Below, piece after piece: positions 42,796 to 52,503 of a stretch of 64,000 nucleotides of DNA (its first letter is position 1; the number at the start of each line of letters is the position of its first letter). Made by a program: the position numbers and the translations under genes. The notes under the pieces are model-generated. The model was not told the DNA's origin, did no database searches, and worked only from the letters and a program-made list of their open reading frames with translations. This DNA is from Candidatus Woesearchaeota archaeon (lineage in GTDB: Archaea > Nanobdellota > Nanobdellia > Woesearchaeales > JABGXB01). Location of the stretch: the NCBI GenBank assembly GCA_018675975.1, contig JABGXB010000003.1, forward strand, positions 66,181 to 130,180, in the 5' to 3' direction.

Positions 42796-45700
42796 TTTTT
42801 AAATTTCTTTTTATAACCTCTGTTAATTCTTTTATTAATATTAATTTTATCAGAATTAATTTTAAAACGTATTATTATTAAAATCACTAAAACCAAAATA
42901 AATAATTTCCAACCAAAATTAAAATCATTAGATTTGTTTATTTCTAATTGAGATTCATTTTTTATTTTATTTTCTAAACTAATATTTAAAATATCTTCCT
43001 TATTTTCATTTGATTCAATTATTAATTCCTCTTCATTAAATTTAATTTCATTATTCACATTAATTTTAATACATTCACTTATATTAAAAGTATGTTTAAC
43101 ATCATAAAATCCATAACTTCTAACTAATATAGTATAAGTTCCAACATTGTCTAAATTAAAATTCTCTATTAATGAAAAATCGGAAATAGATTTATTTCTA
43201 TACATTACTTTTTTTAAAATTAAATTATCATTATAAATATCATTTCCATCATAAACAAAATATTTAGCTGAATATAAATTATTACTATTAATGCCTTCGA
43301 CAATTAAATTAATAGGCTCATCAACACATACACTTTTGATATAAACAGCCATGTTTTTAACTATACTTCCCGCTCGAGAACCGCCGCCACCACTAGAAGA
43401 AACACTAGGACTTGCTTGAATACCTAATACTGCTGAGTATCTTAAATTTTCTACTTTTATAATTGAACCTTGATCAGTACAAGTAACACCAGAAATAGTA
43501 ACACCAGTACTATTACCAATACAAGTATCAAAATCAATTTCATTACTACCATCACAATTAGAACTTATTTGATCAATTGAACTAATTTCTTCATTTTTAA
43601 CACATAAACCAACAAAACTATTATCATCAAGATATAAAGTTTTATTATAACTATTTTGTAATTGTCCAGAAAGATTTACTAAAATTGAATTTGATGTTTT
43701 GCTAATTATAGTTTGATTTAAATCAAAATTACTAGATGAAAAATTATGACTAAAATTAATAATTAAATCAGACTCATCGTAAAATAATAGTTTCTGAACA
43801 TTTAAAAATGAACCCACAGTAGAATTCCCACCAACAGTAATATTTAATGTAGTAATACCAGAAGTTACAACATTACTCTCATTATAAAGAAGAGTATCTA
43901 AAGCATCTATTACCCCATCACCATCTCCATCAGTATTATTTACATAAAAATTAATTAAAATTGAATCATTTAAATTCCCAAGAGTATCATTTGCATAAGC
44001 AGTTATATTATAATAACCATTAGATAAATTAGTTAAATCATAAGTATAATTCCACTCATTACTAATATTTGTTGCTTGCAGCCAAGAAATTTGACCACTT
44101 GAATTTGTTATATTAAAATAAACTGTATCAATATCAGAATATGTATCATTAGCAGTTATATTAATTATTAATGAATCCGAAACACTTTCACCCTCACTAG
44201 GATTATTAAAACCAACTAAAGGAGTAGTATTATCTACAATAAAATTAATTGAAATTGAATTATTTAAATTTCCAACAGTATCATTTGCATAAACTGTGAT
44301 ATTATAATAACCACTAGGCAAGCTAGTTAAATCATAAGTATAATTCCATTCCTCACTAATATTAGTTGATTGAAGCCAAGCAATTTGATCACTTGAATTA
44401 GTAATATTAAAATAAACTGTGTCAACACCAGAAATACTGTCATTAACAGTTACATTAATTATTAATGAATTTGAAACAATATCATCATCACTAGGATTAT
44501 TAAAACCCACTAAAGGAACAACATTATCAATTGAAAAACTAACAGTATCACTTCCAATATTATTAGAAGTATCATTTGCCCAAATCGTAACATTATGTTG
44601 ACCTTCACTCCAAGTAACTAAAGTTATATTTGCACAACTCGCTAAACTATTATTAACAGACATAGTATCATTACTATACCAACAACTATCTACTCCAACT
44701 GCATCAGTAACAGTAAAATTAATATCTAAATTAGTATCAGTTGAAAAACTATTATCATTAGGAATATTAATTGTAATAGTCGGACTATAAATATCTCCTA
44801 ACAAATTTGCAAATCCAAAACCCAATAGAAAAGGATAACCATCATTAATTGATGGATCAATATGCCAAAAATCTAAATTAGCAGAATCATTATTAGGATT
44901 ATTTAAAAAATCCCATGCTGTTGTTAAACCCACAGTTAATAGATCTGTAAATGTCTCAATATTTTTCATATCACTAGTAATTTTACCTGTTGCACAATTA
45001 TTAGAATCAGTAGTTACTCCTGAAGTTTGATTATCCCAAAAATTATTATCACAACTACCACCAGAATCTTGACCCATAAAACCATCATCACCAGTAGTTC
45101 CAGTTGAATAAGAATTTTCAATAACTGAACTTATTTGTTTGTAGCCCACTAAACCACCAGTTGAACTTGTAGCTGAAACATTCCCCCTTGCAAAAGAATT
45201 ATTTACAATTGCACTAGATTGCATAAAACCTACTAAACCTCCTATTGAACTGCCAGATGAAGTCACATTACCTAATGCATATGAAGTAGATATAGTTGCA
45301 GAAGTACTAATACCAACTAAACCACCTGTAGTTGAAGATCCAGTTACATTACCAATCGCATAGGAATTTTTAATATAACCTTGATAAATTTCACCAGCTA
45401 AACCCCCAACTCGAGAATTAGTACTTACAACATTACCAGTAGCATAACTATATTCAACCTTTCCTCCGTCAGTATAACCAATTAAACTTCCAATATAAGC
45501 AGGATTTCCTCTATAACCATATGCATCAACTGAAGAATAAGAATGATTAATTGTTCCAGTATTATGACCAACTAAACCACCAATAAAATAATTCCCCTCA
45601 ATATATCCGGTCGAAAATGAATTATTAATAGTTCCCCCCCAATTTGCACCAGCAAGACCTCCAGTTCTTATACTACCATTAATAGTAAAATTAACTAAAC

Positions 45701-46079
45701 CTAAATTTTTCACCTCGGAACCAGTTGTTAATACCCCAAAAAGTCCTTGATAATCTGTACTTGATCTATTAATCCATAAATTAGAAATATTATAACCATC
45801 CCCATCTAAAGTTCCTGGAAATCTATCAGCATTACTTCCAACTGCTAACCAACCAGCACCACCATAATTTAATGAATGGCTTATTACTGATGTATTCGAA
45901 CAATCAATATTATTTTGTAATTGATAATCTGCAGTGTCATCCACTCGCGTCAAATTTAAATCCTCACAAGAACATAACGGAATTGGATCAGCTGAAGCAT
46001 TATAGCAACTAGCAGTAACAGAATTTACAAATAAAACAAATAAGAATACCAAAATTATAAACTTTAAATGGACTTTCAG
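42792..46079 (-). CDS. Surface protein with GLUG repeats, Ig-like repeats and membrane anchor
   Basis: 1095 aa if started at CTG 46079, where GAGG stands 8 nt upstream and the reading gives a proper signal peptide (KVHLKFIILVFLFVLFVNS). The nearest standard start (TTG 46052) would cut the signal in two. Residues about 100-350 hold a series of GLUG-type repeats (GGLVGYT-like units with NSYATGNV: GGLAG, GGLVG), often part of adhesins. Then come Ig-like domains, including two nearly identical 98-aa units, a calcium-loop DGDGDGVIDALDTLLYN, a further beta domain, and a C-terminal helix followed by a basic tail. Rich in N-x-S/T sequons. Likely an adhesin anchored in the cell membrane. Confidence 0.75.
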   Translation of the reverse strand: MKVHLKFIILVFLFVLFVNSVTASCYNASADPIPLCSCEDLNLTRVDDTADYQLQNNIDCSNTSVISHSLNYGGAGWLAVGSNADRFPGTLDGDGYNISNLWINRSSTDYQGLFGVLTTGSEVKNLGLVNFTINGSIRTGGLAGANWGGTINNSFSTGYIEGNYFIGGLVGHNTGTINHSYSSVDAYGYRGNPAYIGSLIGYTDGGKVEYSYATGNVVSTNSRVGGLAGEIYQGYIKNSYAIGNVTGSSTTGGLVGISTSATISTSYALGNVTSSGSSIGGLVGFMQSSAIVNNSFARGNVSATSSTGGLVGYKQISSVIENSYSTGTTGDDGFMGQDSGGSCDNNFWDNQTSGVTTDSNNCATGKITSDMKNIETFTDLLTVGLTTAWDFLNNPNNDSANLDFWHIDPSINDGYPFLLGFGFANLLGDIYSPTITINIPNDNSFSTDTNLDINFTVTDAVGVDSCWYSNDTMSVNNSLASCANITLVTWSEGQHNVTIWANDTSNNIGSDTVSFSIDNVVPLVGFNNPSDDDIVSNSLIINVTVNDSISGVDTVYFNITNSSDQIAWLQSTNISEEWNYTYDLTSLPSGYYNITVYANDTVGNLNNSISINFIVDNTTPLVGFNNPSEGESVSDSLIINITANDTYSDIDTVYFNITNSSGQISWLQATNISNEWNYTYDLTNLSNGYYNITAYANDTLGNLNDSILINFYVNNTDGDGDGVIDALDTLLYNESNVVTSGITTLNITVGGNSTVGSFLNVQKLLFYDESDLIINFSHNFSSSNFDLNQTIISKTSNSILVNLSGQLQNSYNKTLYLDDNSFVGLCVKNEEISSIDQISSNCDGSNEIDFDTCIGNSTGVTISGVTCTDQGSIIKVENLRYSAVLGIQASPSVSSSGGGGSRAGSIVKNMAVYIKSVCVDEPINLIVEGINSNNLYSAKYFVYDGNDIYNDNLILKKVMYRNKSISDFSLIENFNLDNVGTYTILVRSYGFYDVKHTFNISECIKINVNNEIKFNEEELIIESNENKEDILNISLENKIKNESQLEINKSNDFNFGWKLFILVLVILIIIRFKINSDKININKRINRGYKKKFKK
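43930..44516 (-). repeat. Tandem 294-bp repeat encoding two Ig-like units
   Basis: Two copies with a 294-bp period inside the surface-protein gene, encoding 98-aa Ig-like modules. Both contain TVYFNITNSS, EWNYTYDLT and GYYNITxYANDT. The DNA is still highly similar, so the duplication is recent or kept alike by recombination. Confidence 0.75.
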
Positions 46080-46219
46080 CTAATTCACCTCGTATATATA
46101 TTATAATCTTATTTTTTACATTATAAAACTTACTAAAAAGAGTTGTTTTTGAGTATACAAAAATATTAATAATTTTAATATAACACTAAATTTATATATT
46201 CTTTTTAATATCAAAAAAT

Positions 46220-48130
46220 ATGGATTTTGAAACATTATGTAACTATTTTGAAAAGTTATCAAATACGTCTAAAAGACTTGAAAAAATAGAAATTATAAGT
46301 CAAATATTATTAGCTACACCTAATGATTTAATTGAGAGAATTGTTATATTATTACAAGGAAAAGTACTTCCTATTTGGGATAATAGAAAATTAGGAATTA
46401 GTTCTAGGCAAATAATAAATATAATTAAAACAATGTGTTCTAAATCAGTTTTAGATATAGAAAATGAATGGAAAAAAACTGGAGATTTAGGATTAGTTGC
46501 AATGAATTTATTAAAATCTAAAAATCAACAAACACTATTTAGTAAAAAACATAATTTGAAAGAAATATTTGATACAATTGTAAAATTAACTGAGACTGTT
46601 GGAGAAAATTCAACAAAAAGAAAACAAGCAATGATTGCAAATATATATAGTAATATAAACAGTATTGAAGCAAAATATTTAACTCGAATTTTATTAGAAA
46701 ATATGCAAATGGGAGTTGGACCAGGAACAATTAAAGATTCTATTATATGGGCATTTTTACCAAAAATATATTTAATAAATTATAATTTAAATAAAGATTT
46801 TGTAAAAGAAAATAAAAAAAATAAAGATAAAATTAAAGAAAAATTAGTAGAGAGCGGATTAAACATAATTGATATTGATAATTTTGATCAATTTGAAAAA
46901 AATTATATTAATGCAGATAATCAAAATTTATTTTATAGTAAAGATGAAAAATTACTTAGAGAAATTTATAATTTTTATAGCAATAAAATTGAAAATGCAT
47001 ATCAATTAACAAATCAATATAGTATAATCATAAATACAATAAAAGAAAAAGGGTTTTTTAAAATTACAAAATTAAATTCTAAAGTAATGAACCCAATTAA
47101 AGCAATGTTATTTTTAAAAGCCAAAAATATAGAACATGCTTTTGAAAATGTTGGAAAACCTGCAGCTTTTGAATTTAAATATGATGGTTTTAGAGTACAA
47201 TTACATAAAAAACAAAATGAAATTAAATTATACACTAGACAATTCGAAGATGTTACAAATGCATTTCCAGATGTAATAAAAGATGCAAAAGAACATATTA
47301 AAGCAAATGAAATTATATGTGATTGTGAAATAGTTGGAATTGATATTAATAATCCCGAAAAAATATTACCGTTTCAAAAAATTAGTAAAAGAATAAAAAG
47401 AAAACATAATATTGATCAAATAATAAAAGAAGTTCCAGTTAGATTATTTGTTTTTGATATAATGTTAATTGATCAAAATAGTTTACTAAATATATCATTT
47501 GAAAACAGAAGAAAAATATTAGAAGAAAATATAATTGATTCAAATAAAATACAAAAATCAAAAATGTTAATTAGTGAAAATATTAATGAAGTAGAACAGT
47601 TCTATAAGAAAGCATTAGATTTAGGTAATGAGGGAATAATGGCAAAAAAATTAAATGGAATTTATAAGCCAGGTAATAGAGTGGGATTCGGAATGAAAAT
47701 AAAACCAACAATGGAACCATTGGATTTCGTTATTACAGGAGCAACTTGGGGAGAAGGAAAAAGAGCAAATTGGATGACATCATTTACACTTAGTTGTAAA
47801 GATGATGAAAGTGATGAATTATTAGAAATGGGTAAAGTAGGAACAGGGTTTAAAGAAATTACAAGTGAAGAGGAAAATGATACTGATATTAGTTTTGAAC
47901 AAATGACTGAATTATTAAAGCCACATATTAAAAAAGAAAATGGAAAAGAAATAGAAATAATTCCAACTATTGTAATAGAAGTTAATTATGAAGAAATACA
48001 AAAAAGTGAAAATTATAATTCAGGTTATGCACTTAGATTTCCAAGATTATCTAGACTAAAAAGTGATAGAGATCCATATGATATTTCACCATTAAGTTTT
48101 ATTACAGATTTATATGATCAACAAAATTAA
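46220..48130 (+). CDS. lig: ATP-dependent DNA ligase (archaeal type)
   Basis: 636 aa. N-terminal DNA-binding domain, then the adenylation domain with the nucleophile K320 in EFKYDGFRVQL, motif III RLFVFDIMLID, motif IV GNEGIMAKKL, motif V GFGMKIKP, and the OB-fold with GKVGTGFKE. Archaeal ligases are normally about 560-600 aa with the lysine near 250; the extra length is a lysine/asparagine-rich insertion at about 190-260 in the N-terminal domain. A TATA box TTTATATA about 25 nt before the ATG implies a leaderless message. The stop overlaps the converging gene by 4 nt. Confidence 0.95.
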   Translation: MDFETLCNYFEKLSNTSKRLEKIEIISQILLATPNDLIERIVILLQGKVLPIWDNRKLGISSRQIINIIKTMCSKSVLDIENEWKKTGDLGLVAMNLLKSKNQQTLFSKKHNLKEIFDTIVKLTETVGENSTKRKQAMIANIYSNINSIEAKYLTRILLENMQMGVGPGTIKDSIIWAFLPKIYLINYNLNKDFVKENKKNKDKIKEKLVESGLNIIDIDNFDQFEKNYINADNQNLFYSKDEKLLREIYNFYSNKIENAYQLTNQYSIIINTIKEKGFFKITKLNSKVMNPIKAMLFLKAKNIEHAFENVGKPAAFEFKYDGFRVQLHKKQNEIKLYTRQFEDVTNAFPDVIKDAKEHIKANEIICDCEIVGIDINNPEKILPFQKISKRIKRKHNIDQIIKEVPVRLFVFDIMLIDQNSLLNISFENRRKILEENIIDSNKIQKSKMLISENINEVEQFYKKALDLGNEGIMAKKLNGIYKPGNRVGFGMKIKPTMEPLDFVITGATWGEGKRANWMTSFTLSCKDDESDELLEMGKVGTGFKEITSEEENDTDISFEQMTELLKPHIKKENGKEIEIIPTIVIEVNYEEIQKSENYNSGYALRFPRLSRLKSDRDPYDISPLSFITDLYDQQN

Positions 48131-48993
48131 GAATTATGTGCTCTCATATTCATTCTAAGTTTCATATGTTCAAATCTAATACTATCTAAAACACTATTTT
48201 CTAAATTTCCATAATATTCATTTTTAGGAGGCAAAAAACCATTTAATATTAATTTTTTAACACATGTCAAATATTGTTTTCTATCATTAATTAAAAAATA
48301 ACTTTTTGCATCTTCACCAAGACCATTTAAATTTAAAGTAATACCACCCAAATGAGATGATAAATTATTTATATCAACACCAAATGGTTTTTCTACAAAT
48401 GCAGATAAAAAACCCATTTTATTTGCATATAAAACTTCTGAACCTATATATAATAAATTACTATTATCATCTTTTAAATTAGGTAATCTTTCTTTCAATA
48501 AACCTCTATCCATATTCTGTGAAACTACATATGGTAATACAAATTTCTTATCTAAATTTAATTCAATTTCAGATTTCATTTCATAATACAAGCAAACATC
48601 AGAAATATTTAATCTTAATTTTACATTAGGATTATATAAATCTAATATTTTTTTATAGTTTAAAATTGAATTTTTCACACCAGAATTTTTTTCTGAACTA
48701 GATTTTAATTTTTTTAAAAATAAATGTGCAGTTAAAAAATCAAATGAAAAAATTATATTATCGATTTTTTTTTTCTTGACCAAATCTAAATCTTCAATAT
48801 TTTCAATAAAAAAATGAGGAATTAAATTAGAAGATTCACCAAATAAAAAATCTTTTGTTTCATAAAATTCTTCAGGTGCCAAACATTCACCATCATTAAT
48901 TATTCTAAAATAAGTTTCTAAATTAACAAAAGTTTCTGAAACTAAAGACATTATACTTTGTGAATTAAATTCGGATATATTTAAATTTTTCAT
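48127..48993 (-). CDS. Uncharacterised protein, sigma-cluster neighbour
   Basis: 288 aa, soluble, no signal. I recognise no domain. Contains a run of short strands (VKLRLNISDVCLYYEMKSEIEL) and a glycine-containing C-terminal half (SSHLGGITLNLNGLGEDAKS). Codon use is that of the host. It lies between DNA ligase and a structured non-coding gap and opens a stretch of unrecognised genes reaching to the sigma operon. Confidence 0.55.
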   Translation of the reverse strand: MKNLNISEFNSQSIMSLVSETFVNLETYFRIINDGECLAPEEFYETKDFLFGESSNLIPHFFIENIEDLDLVKKKKIDNIIFSFDFLTAHLFLKKLKSSSEKNSGVKNSILNYKKILDLYNPNVKLRLNISDVCLYYEMKSEIELNLDKKFVLPYVVSQNMDRGLLKERLPNLKDDNSNLLYIGSEVLYANKMGFLSAFVEKPFGVDINNLSSHLGGITLNLNGLGEDAKSYFLINDRKQYLTCVKKLILNGFLPPKNEYYGNLENSVLDSIRFEHMKLRMNMRAHNS

Positions 48994-49309
48994 ATTTACT
49001 ATCTTTCATATTATAAACTTGTTAATTTGTTTTTAAAGTTTTTTATTGTTTCTAAAATATATATAAAAACAATTAATGAAAATTCCATATTCAATATTAT
49101 TTTTTATTGAAGTTTACAAAAAATAATATTTAGACTGGACCACTGGTCAGCTCGTCATTTTATTTATAATATAAAAAAACAATATATAATTATAATAAAT
49201 AAATCAATATAGGTGTTGATTATTCCTTTTAAGATTTACTCAATATTTAACATATTGTAAAAGGGAAAAATTAGTATAAAAGTATACTTAAAAAAATAAG
49301 GGGTAAAAA
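48994..49309. promoter_or_regulatory. 316-bp regulatory gap with palindrome and leader hairpins
   Basis: No ORF. CTGGACCACTGGTCAG (49135-49150) is a near-perfect palindrome around GACCACTGGTC and the only GC-rich spot in the gap. After a TATA-like TTTATAATATAAA near 49162-49174, the leader of the next gene can form a hairpin: TTCCTTTT (49223-49230) with AAAAGGGAA (49259-49266), enclosing CAATAT/ATATTG (49241-49246 with 49252-49257). A second small hairpin AGTATA-AAAG-TATACT precedes the AGGGG ribosome-binding site. Confidence 0.4.
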
Positions 49310-49897
49310 ATGATTGAAAAAAAAATAAAAAATTTATTTTATGATAAAAAAAAAGATGAAAATGAATTATTTTATGCAAATGAAAAAACAATTGATAATA
49401 TAATAATAAAAAAAGAAAATGAAATTAATAAAATTAAAAATCAATTATTAATAAAAGAAAATCCTTTATCTACATTTACTATTCGAAAATATGAACAACC
49501 CTTAAAACTAAAACCAAGAGATTTAATTAAAAGATTTATATTATCAATTGGAATGTTATCTCCTGGTGAGAGTAGAGATGTAATAGTTGATATTTTGTAT
49601 GTAATGTTACAAATAAAAAAAAGAAAAAAAAATTTAACTAGTAAAGAAATAACAAATAAAGTTATTATTAATAGAAAAAAACACAAATTAGAAATGCAAG
49701 GTATAGCTGAAAGTAATATAAGACGTCAAATTAAACGTTTACGTGATATCTTTATTATAGAAAAAATAAAAAACGAATATAGAATAACTGAAAATATGCC
49801 AATTGAACAAATTTTTCATGGTAAAATTAAACCATATTTATTAAATGAAATCTTAATGAGAGTTAGTGATTATACTAAGGAAGTTGATAAAATTTAA
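49310..49897 (+). CDS. Winged-helix regulator-like protein
   Basis: 195 aa, very basic. Residues 1-50 form a charged helical coil; about 68-165 look like a winged helix: LSPGESRDVIVDILYVML, then NLTSKEITNKVI, then a recognition-type helix ESNIRRQIKRLRDIFIIEKI with a wing NEYRIT. Likely a DNA- or RNA-binding regulator. Preceded by a structured leader and an AGGGG Shine-Dalgarno 6-7 nt before the ATG. Separate from, but next to, the sigma cluster; I cannot say whether it acts there. Confidence 0.58.
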   Translation: MIEKKIKNLFYDKKKDENELFYANEKTIDNIIIKKENEINKIKNQLLIKENPLSTFTIRKYEQPLKLKPRDLIKRFILSIGMLSPGESRDVIVDILYVMLQIKKRKKNLTSKEITNKVIINRKKHKLEMQGIAESNIRRQIKRLRDIFIIEKIKNEYRITENMPIEQIFHGKIKPYLLNEILMRVSDYTKEVDKI

Positions 49898-49918
49898 TAA
49901 TAGCTAATTCACACACAT

Positions 49919-50893
49919 TTATTTAATAATTTTTGAATCTAGTGGAGAATAAATAAATAAAATTTTTGTATATAAATTCACTAAAAAATTAACAAGATAT
50001 ATAATTAAATAAGATAATATTGTAACTAATATAAAAAATATAGCGAATTTAGAAATTATTTCTAAAACATAATAAATCCCAATATAACCTAATGGATCTA
50101 AATATGTATTATAGTCAAAAATTACTAATTTTGCAATAAGAAATAATGAAAAAAGAAATGCTATAATATTAAATGAACCAAAATTTAATGTATTTCTAAT
50201 TCCAATATTTATACTTGCATATAATTTAAAACGATCATTATCCTTTAAATACATTGGATACATTATATTAATTGCCTTTAATACCTTTAACTCATTCTTA
50301 AAAATTGCTTTTAATTTTTTATAATCTTTTAAAGAAACAAAATCAGATACTTTGAAAATATATTTTAAAAATAAATCAATACCCATGATTTTATACAAAT
50401 CCCTATTTGCAATAAATAAAATTAAATCAGATTGAAAATTTTGATATCGATATATGTATTCATATAGAGTATAATTATCCTTAAAATTTGAATTTAATAA
50501 TAGCCTAATTTGTTTTGAATCTAATTCATGACCCTTAATAAAATCTAATACATCATGTAACTCTTTTTGAGATAATTTTGATAAAAATGAATTTATTATA
50601 ACCTGACTACTTGTAAAAAATTTCCTTCTAAAAAATATACTATTATTTAATACTAGAGTAACAATTGCACCTACAAAAAATATTAATGGTCCAAATATAC
50701 CAGGATCTTTAAATGTATAAACTAATGATAATATACCTAATGATAAAAAAAACCAAAATTCATCAGTAACACTTAAATTCCATTTTTCTAGAATTGGCCG
50801 TACTATTAATTTGTACATATTGTCTAAATATGGAAAAATTAATCCATTAAATCGTTTAATACCTAAATCTTTTTTAGACTTGTTATTATCTAT
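49919..50893 (-). CDS. Membrane protein with cytoplasmic helical domain, apparent ATA start
   Basis: Four to six transmembrane helices: two near residues 40-85 and the rest at about 240-315, with a soluble helical domain of about 130 aa between them (KFFTSSQVIINSFLSKLSQK, HELDSKQIRLLLNS). The first ATG is at 50818 (299 aa), but the frame stays open upstream through DNNKSKKDLGIKRFNGLIF to an ATA at 50891-50893 that has AGAGG exactly 6 nt before it. I take the ATA as the start (324 aa). The family is not recognised. It may be a membrane sensor or organiser; this is a guess. Confidence 0.5.
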   Translation of the reverse strand: MDNNKSKKDLGIKRFNGLIFPYLDNMYKLIVRPILEKWNLSVTDEFWFFLSLGILSLVYTFKDPGIFGPLIFFVGAIVTLVLNNSIFFRRKFFTSSQVIINSFLSKLSQKELHDVLDFIKGHELDSKQIRLLLNSNFKDNYTLYEYIYRYQNFQSDLILFIANRDLYKIMGIDLFLKYIFKVSDFVSLKDYKKLKAIFKNELKVLKAINIMYPMYLKDNDRFKLYASINIGIRNTLNFGSFNIIAFLFSLFLIAKLVIFDYNTYLDPLGYIGIYYVLEIISKFAIFFILVTILSYLIIYLVNFLVNLYTKILFIYSPLDSKIIK

Positions 50894-50968
50894 AGTACAC
50901 CTCTTAGATTAAAAAAAGAAATATTAGCTTAAAAAGTTTACCCTAAAAATATAAAAAATTAAAAAAAA

Positions 50969-51379
50969 TTAAAAAGAAACTAATATTAATGTAATAAAAA
51001 TTATTTCTACTAATTTATGAAATGAATTTAAAAAAAATAATTTTGGACTTTTATTTTCCCATAATATTGGTTGCAATAATGTTGTACAAACAAAACCCAA
51101 CCATAATAAAATTGCCCACAATAATCCACTTAATAAATCAGTTATTGCTAAATTTTTCAATAATATTGAAAAAACATATACAAACAATAAAGTTGATACA
51201 CCTGCCATAATAAATGTACCCGCCATACCACTTTTTTTAGCTTTTTCTATTTCTTTTTTAGACATACCAACTAATTTCATCCATACTTTACCAAATAATG
51301 GCCCATACCATACCATACCAATAAACATAGATACAATTGTTGCTACAATTATAGATATTATATTTACATTAAAATCCAT
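50969..51379 (-). CDS. DUF1761-family membrane protein
   Basis: 136 aa. N-terminal helix then VWYGPLFGKVWMKLVGMSK, the DUF1761 signature (WYgpLFGk.W), followed by three more helices including LLWAILLWLGFVCTTLLQPILWE. Function of the family is unknown. Stand-alone. Confidence 0.85.
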   Translation of the reverse strand: MDFNVNIISIIVATIVSMFIGMVWYGPLFGKVWMKLVGMSKKEIEKAKKSGMAGTFIMAGVSTLLFVYVFSILLKNLAITDLLSGLLWAILLWLGFVCTTLLQPILWENKSPKLFFLNSFHKLVEIIFITLILVSF

Positions 51380-51467
51380 ATTATCACAAATTAAATGATT
51401 AATTTTGATTAATAAATATATGTAAATTTATACAAATATTAATTAATGAATACTTATTAATATAATT

Positions 51468-51707
51468 ATGATTGAACCAGAAATTGTAAATGATATAAAT
51501 AATTCAACTTATAATAATAATTCAAAAACCCATCATAATAAATTTAAATTCAAATTGTATAAAATGAATGGATTTAAAGCAATTCTATTATTAATTACAA
51601 TATTTTATATTTTAATAAAAATTGGTTGGAATATTTTAATCAGCCTATTTGATCCAATTTTAATAATTTTAATTATAATTACAATTATTGTTTGGAAGTT
51701 TTTTTAA
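51468..51707 (+). CDS. Small membrane protein
   Basis: 79 aa: a polar Asn-rich N-terminus of about 25 residues, then two hydrophobic helices (ILLLITIFYILIKIGWNIL and IILIIITIIVWKFF). Ends converge with the 240-aa gene and overlap it by 23 nt. No family recognised; moderately supported by its own start context and AT-rich codon use. Confidence 0.45.
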   Translation: MIEPEIVNDINNSTYNNNSKTHHNKFKFKLYKMNGFKAILLLITIFYILIKIGWNILISLFDPILIILIIITIIVWKFF

Positions 51708-52407
51708 ACCATTGAGACTTAGCCATTAGGCTCCCATATTCAAAATTATAAACTAATAATAAATTTGTAGGTTCTTTTAAATATTCCACTACAGAACAAA
51801 ATTCTTTTTTAAAATTATTTCTTTTTCGTCCTGGCATTAATAGTTCATCGAAACTATCACTTGTTATTGCGTATAAATGAAATAAATCATAATTTTTATC
51901 CCCAATTATTGCACTTGCTAATTCTCTTTCTAAACTTAAATCTCTTTTAAGTTTTTTTGACACAGTTGGATTTGCAATAATTACTTGTTTATGCCCATCT
52001 TTTTCAATAGTAATTAAACGAGTTAAATTAATTGGTTGATCAGAACCATTACATGAACCTTTAATATAACTACCAGTATCACAAAATTCTATATTACAAC
52101 CATTTGTTTGATAAGGTGCTTGAATATATTCAATTGAATCAAAATTTTCACTTTTTACAAGTCTATTAAAAAAATCATCCAAAAAAAATTCTAATATTAA
52201 TTGTGTTTTTGCTCTTTTAGGTGAATTAGATGATTCAACACTATTAGAATATGCTAAAAAAGAACCCTCATTAATAGTTGGTAATCTAGGATTAAATTGA
52301 ATTATTCTCGGTAATAAACGTTCATCAAAAGTTGGTAATATATCAATAAAATCACCATTAATACTAAAATCAATTTTTGATTTTCCATTTAACAAAGGCT
52401 CAGTCAT
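51685..52407 (-). CDS. Uncharacterised protein downstream of the sigma gene
   Basis: 240 aa, soluble. No domain recognised. Contains cysteines in NGCNIEFCDTG and GSCNGSD that could bind a metal, a central strand RLITIEKDGHKQVIIANP and a C-terminal FKKEFCSVVEYLKEP. TTATAAG about 25 nt before the ATG suggests its own leaderless promoter, 96 nt past the sigma stop codon. The same strand and position suggest a link with the sigma operon, but a separate transcript is likely. Confidence 0.55.
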   Translation of the reverse strand: MTEPLLNGKSKIDFSINGDFIDILPTFDERLLPRIIQFNPRLPTINEGSFLAYSNSVESSNSPKRAKTQLILEFFLDDFFNRLVKSENFDSIEYIQAPYQTNGCNIEFCDTGSYIKGSCNGSDQPINLTRLITIEKDGHKQVIIANPTVSKKLKRDLSLERELASAIIGDKNYDLFHLYAITSDSFDELLMPGRKRNNFKKEFCSVVEYLKEPTNLLLVYNFEYGSLMAKSQWFKKTSKQ

Positions 52408-52503
52408 AATCAGAAAAATAATATCACACTTATAAGAATTAATTAAAAGAAAAATATATATTAAAAAACTTAATCTGAAATTATAATTAAGATAATTTTA
52501 TTT

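Noticed and set aside
51468-51707. Rejecting the 79-aa gene as noise
   Set aside because: Kept at low confidence since it has two clear membrane helices and overlaps its neighbour only at the 3' end.
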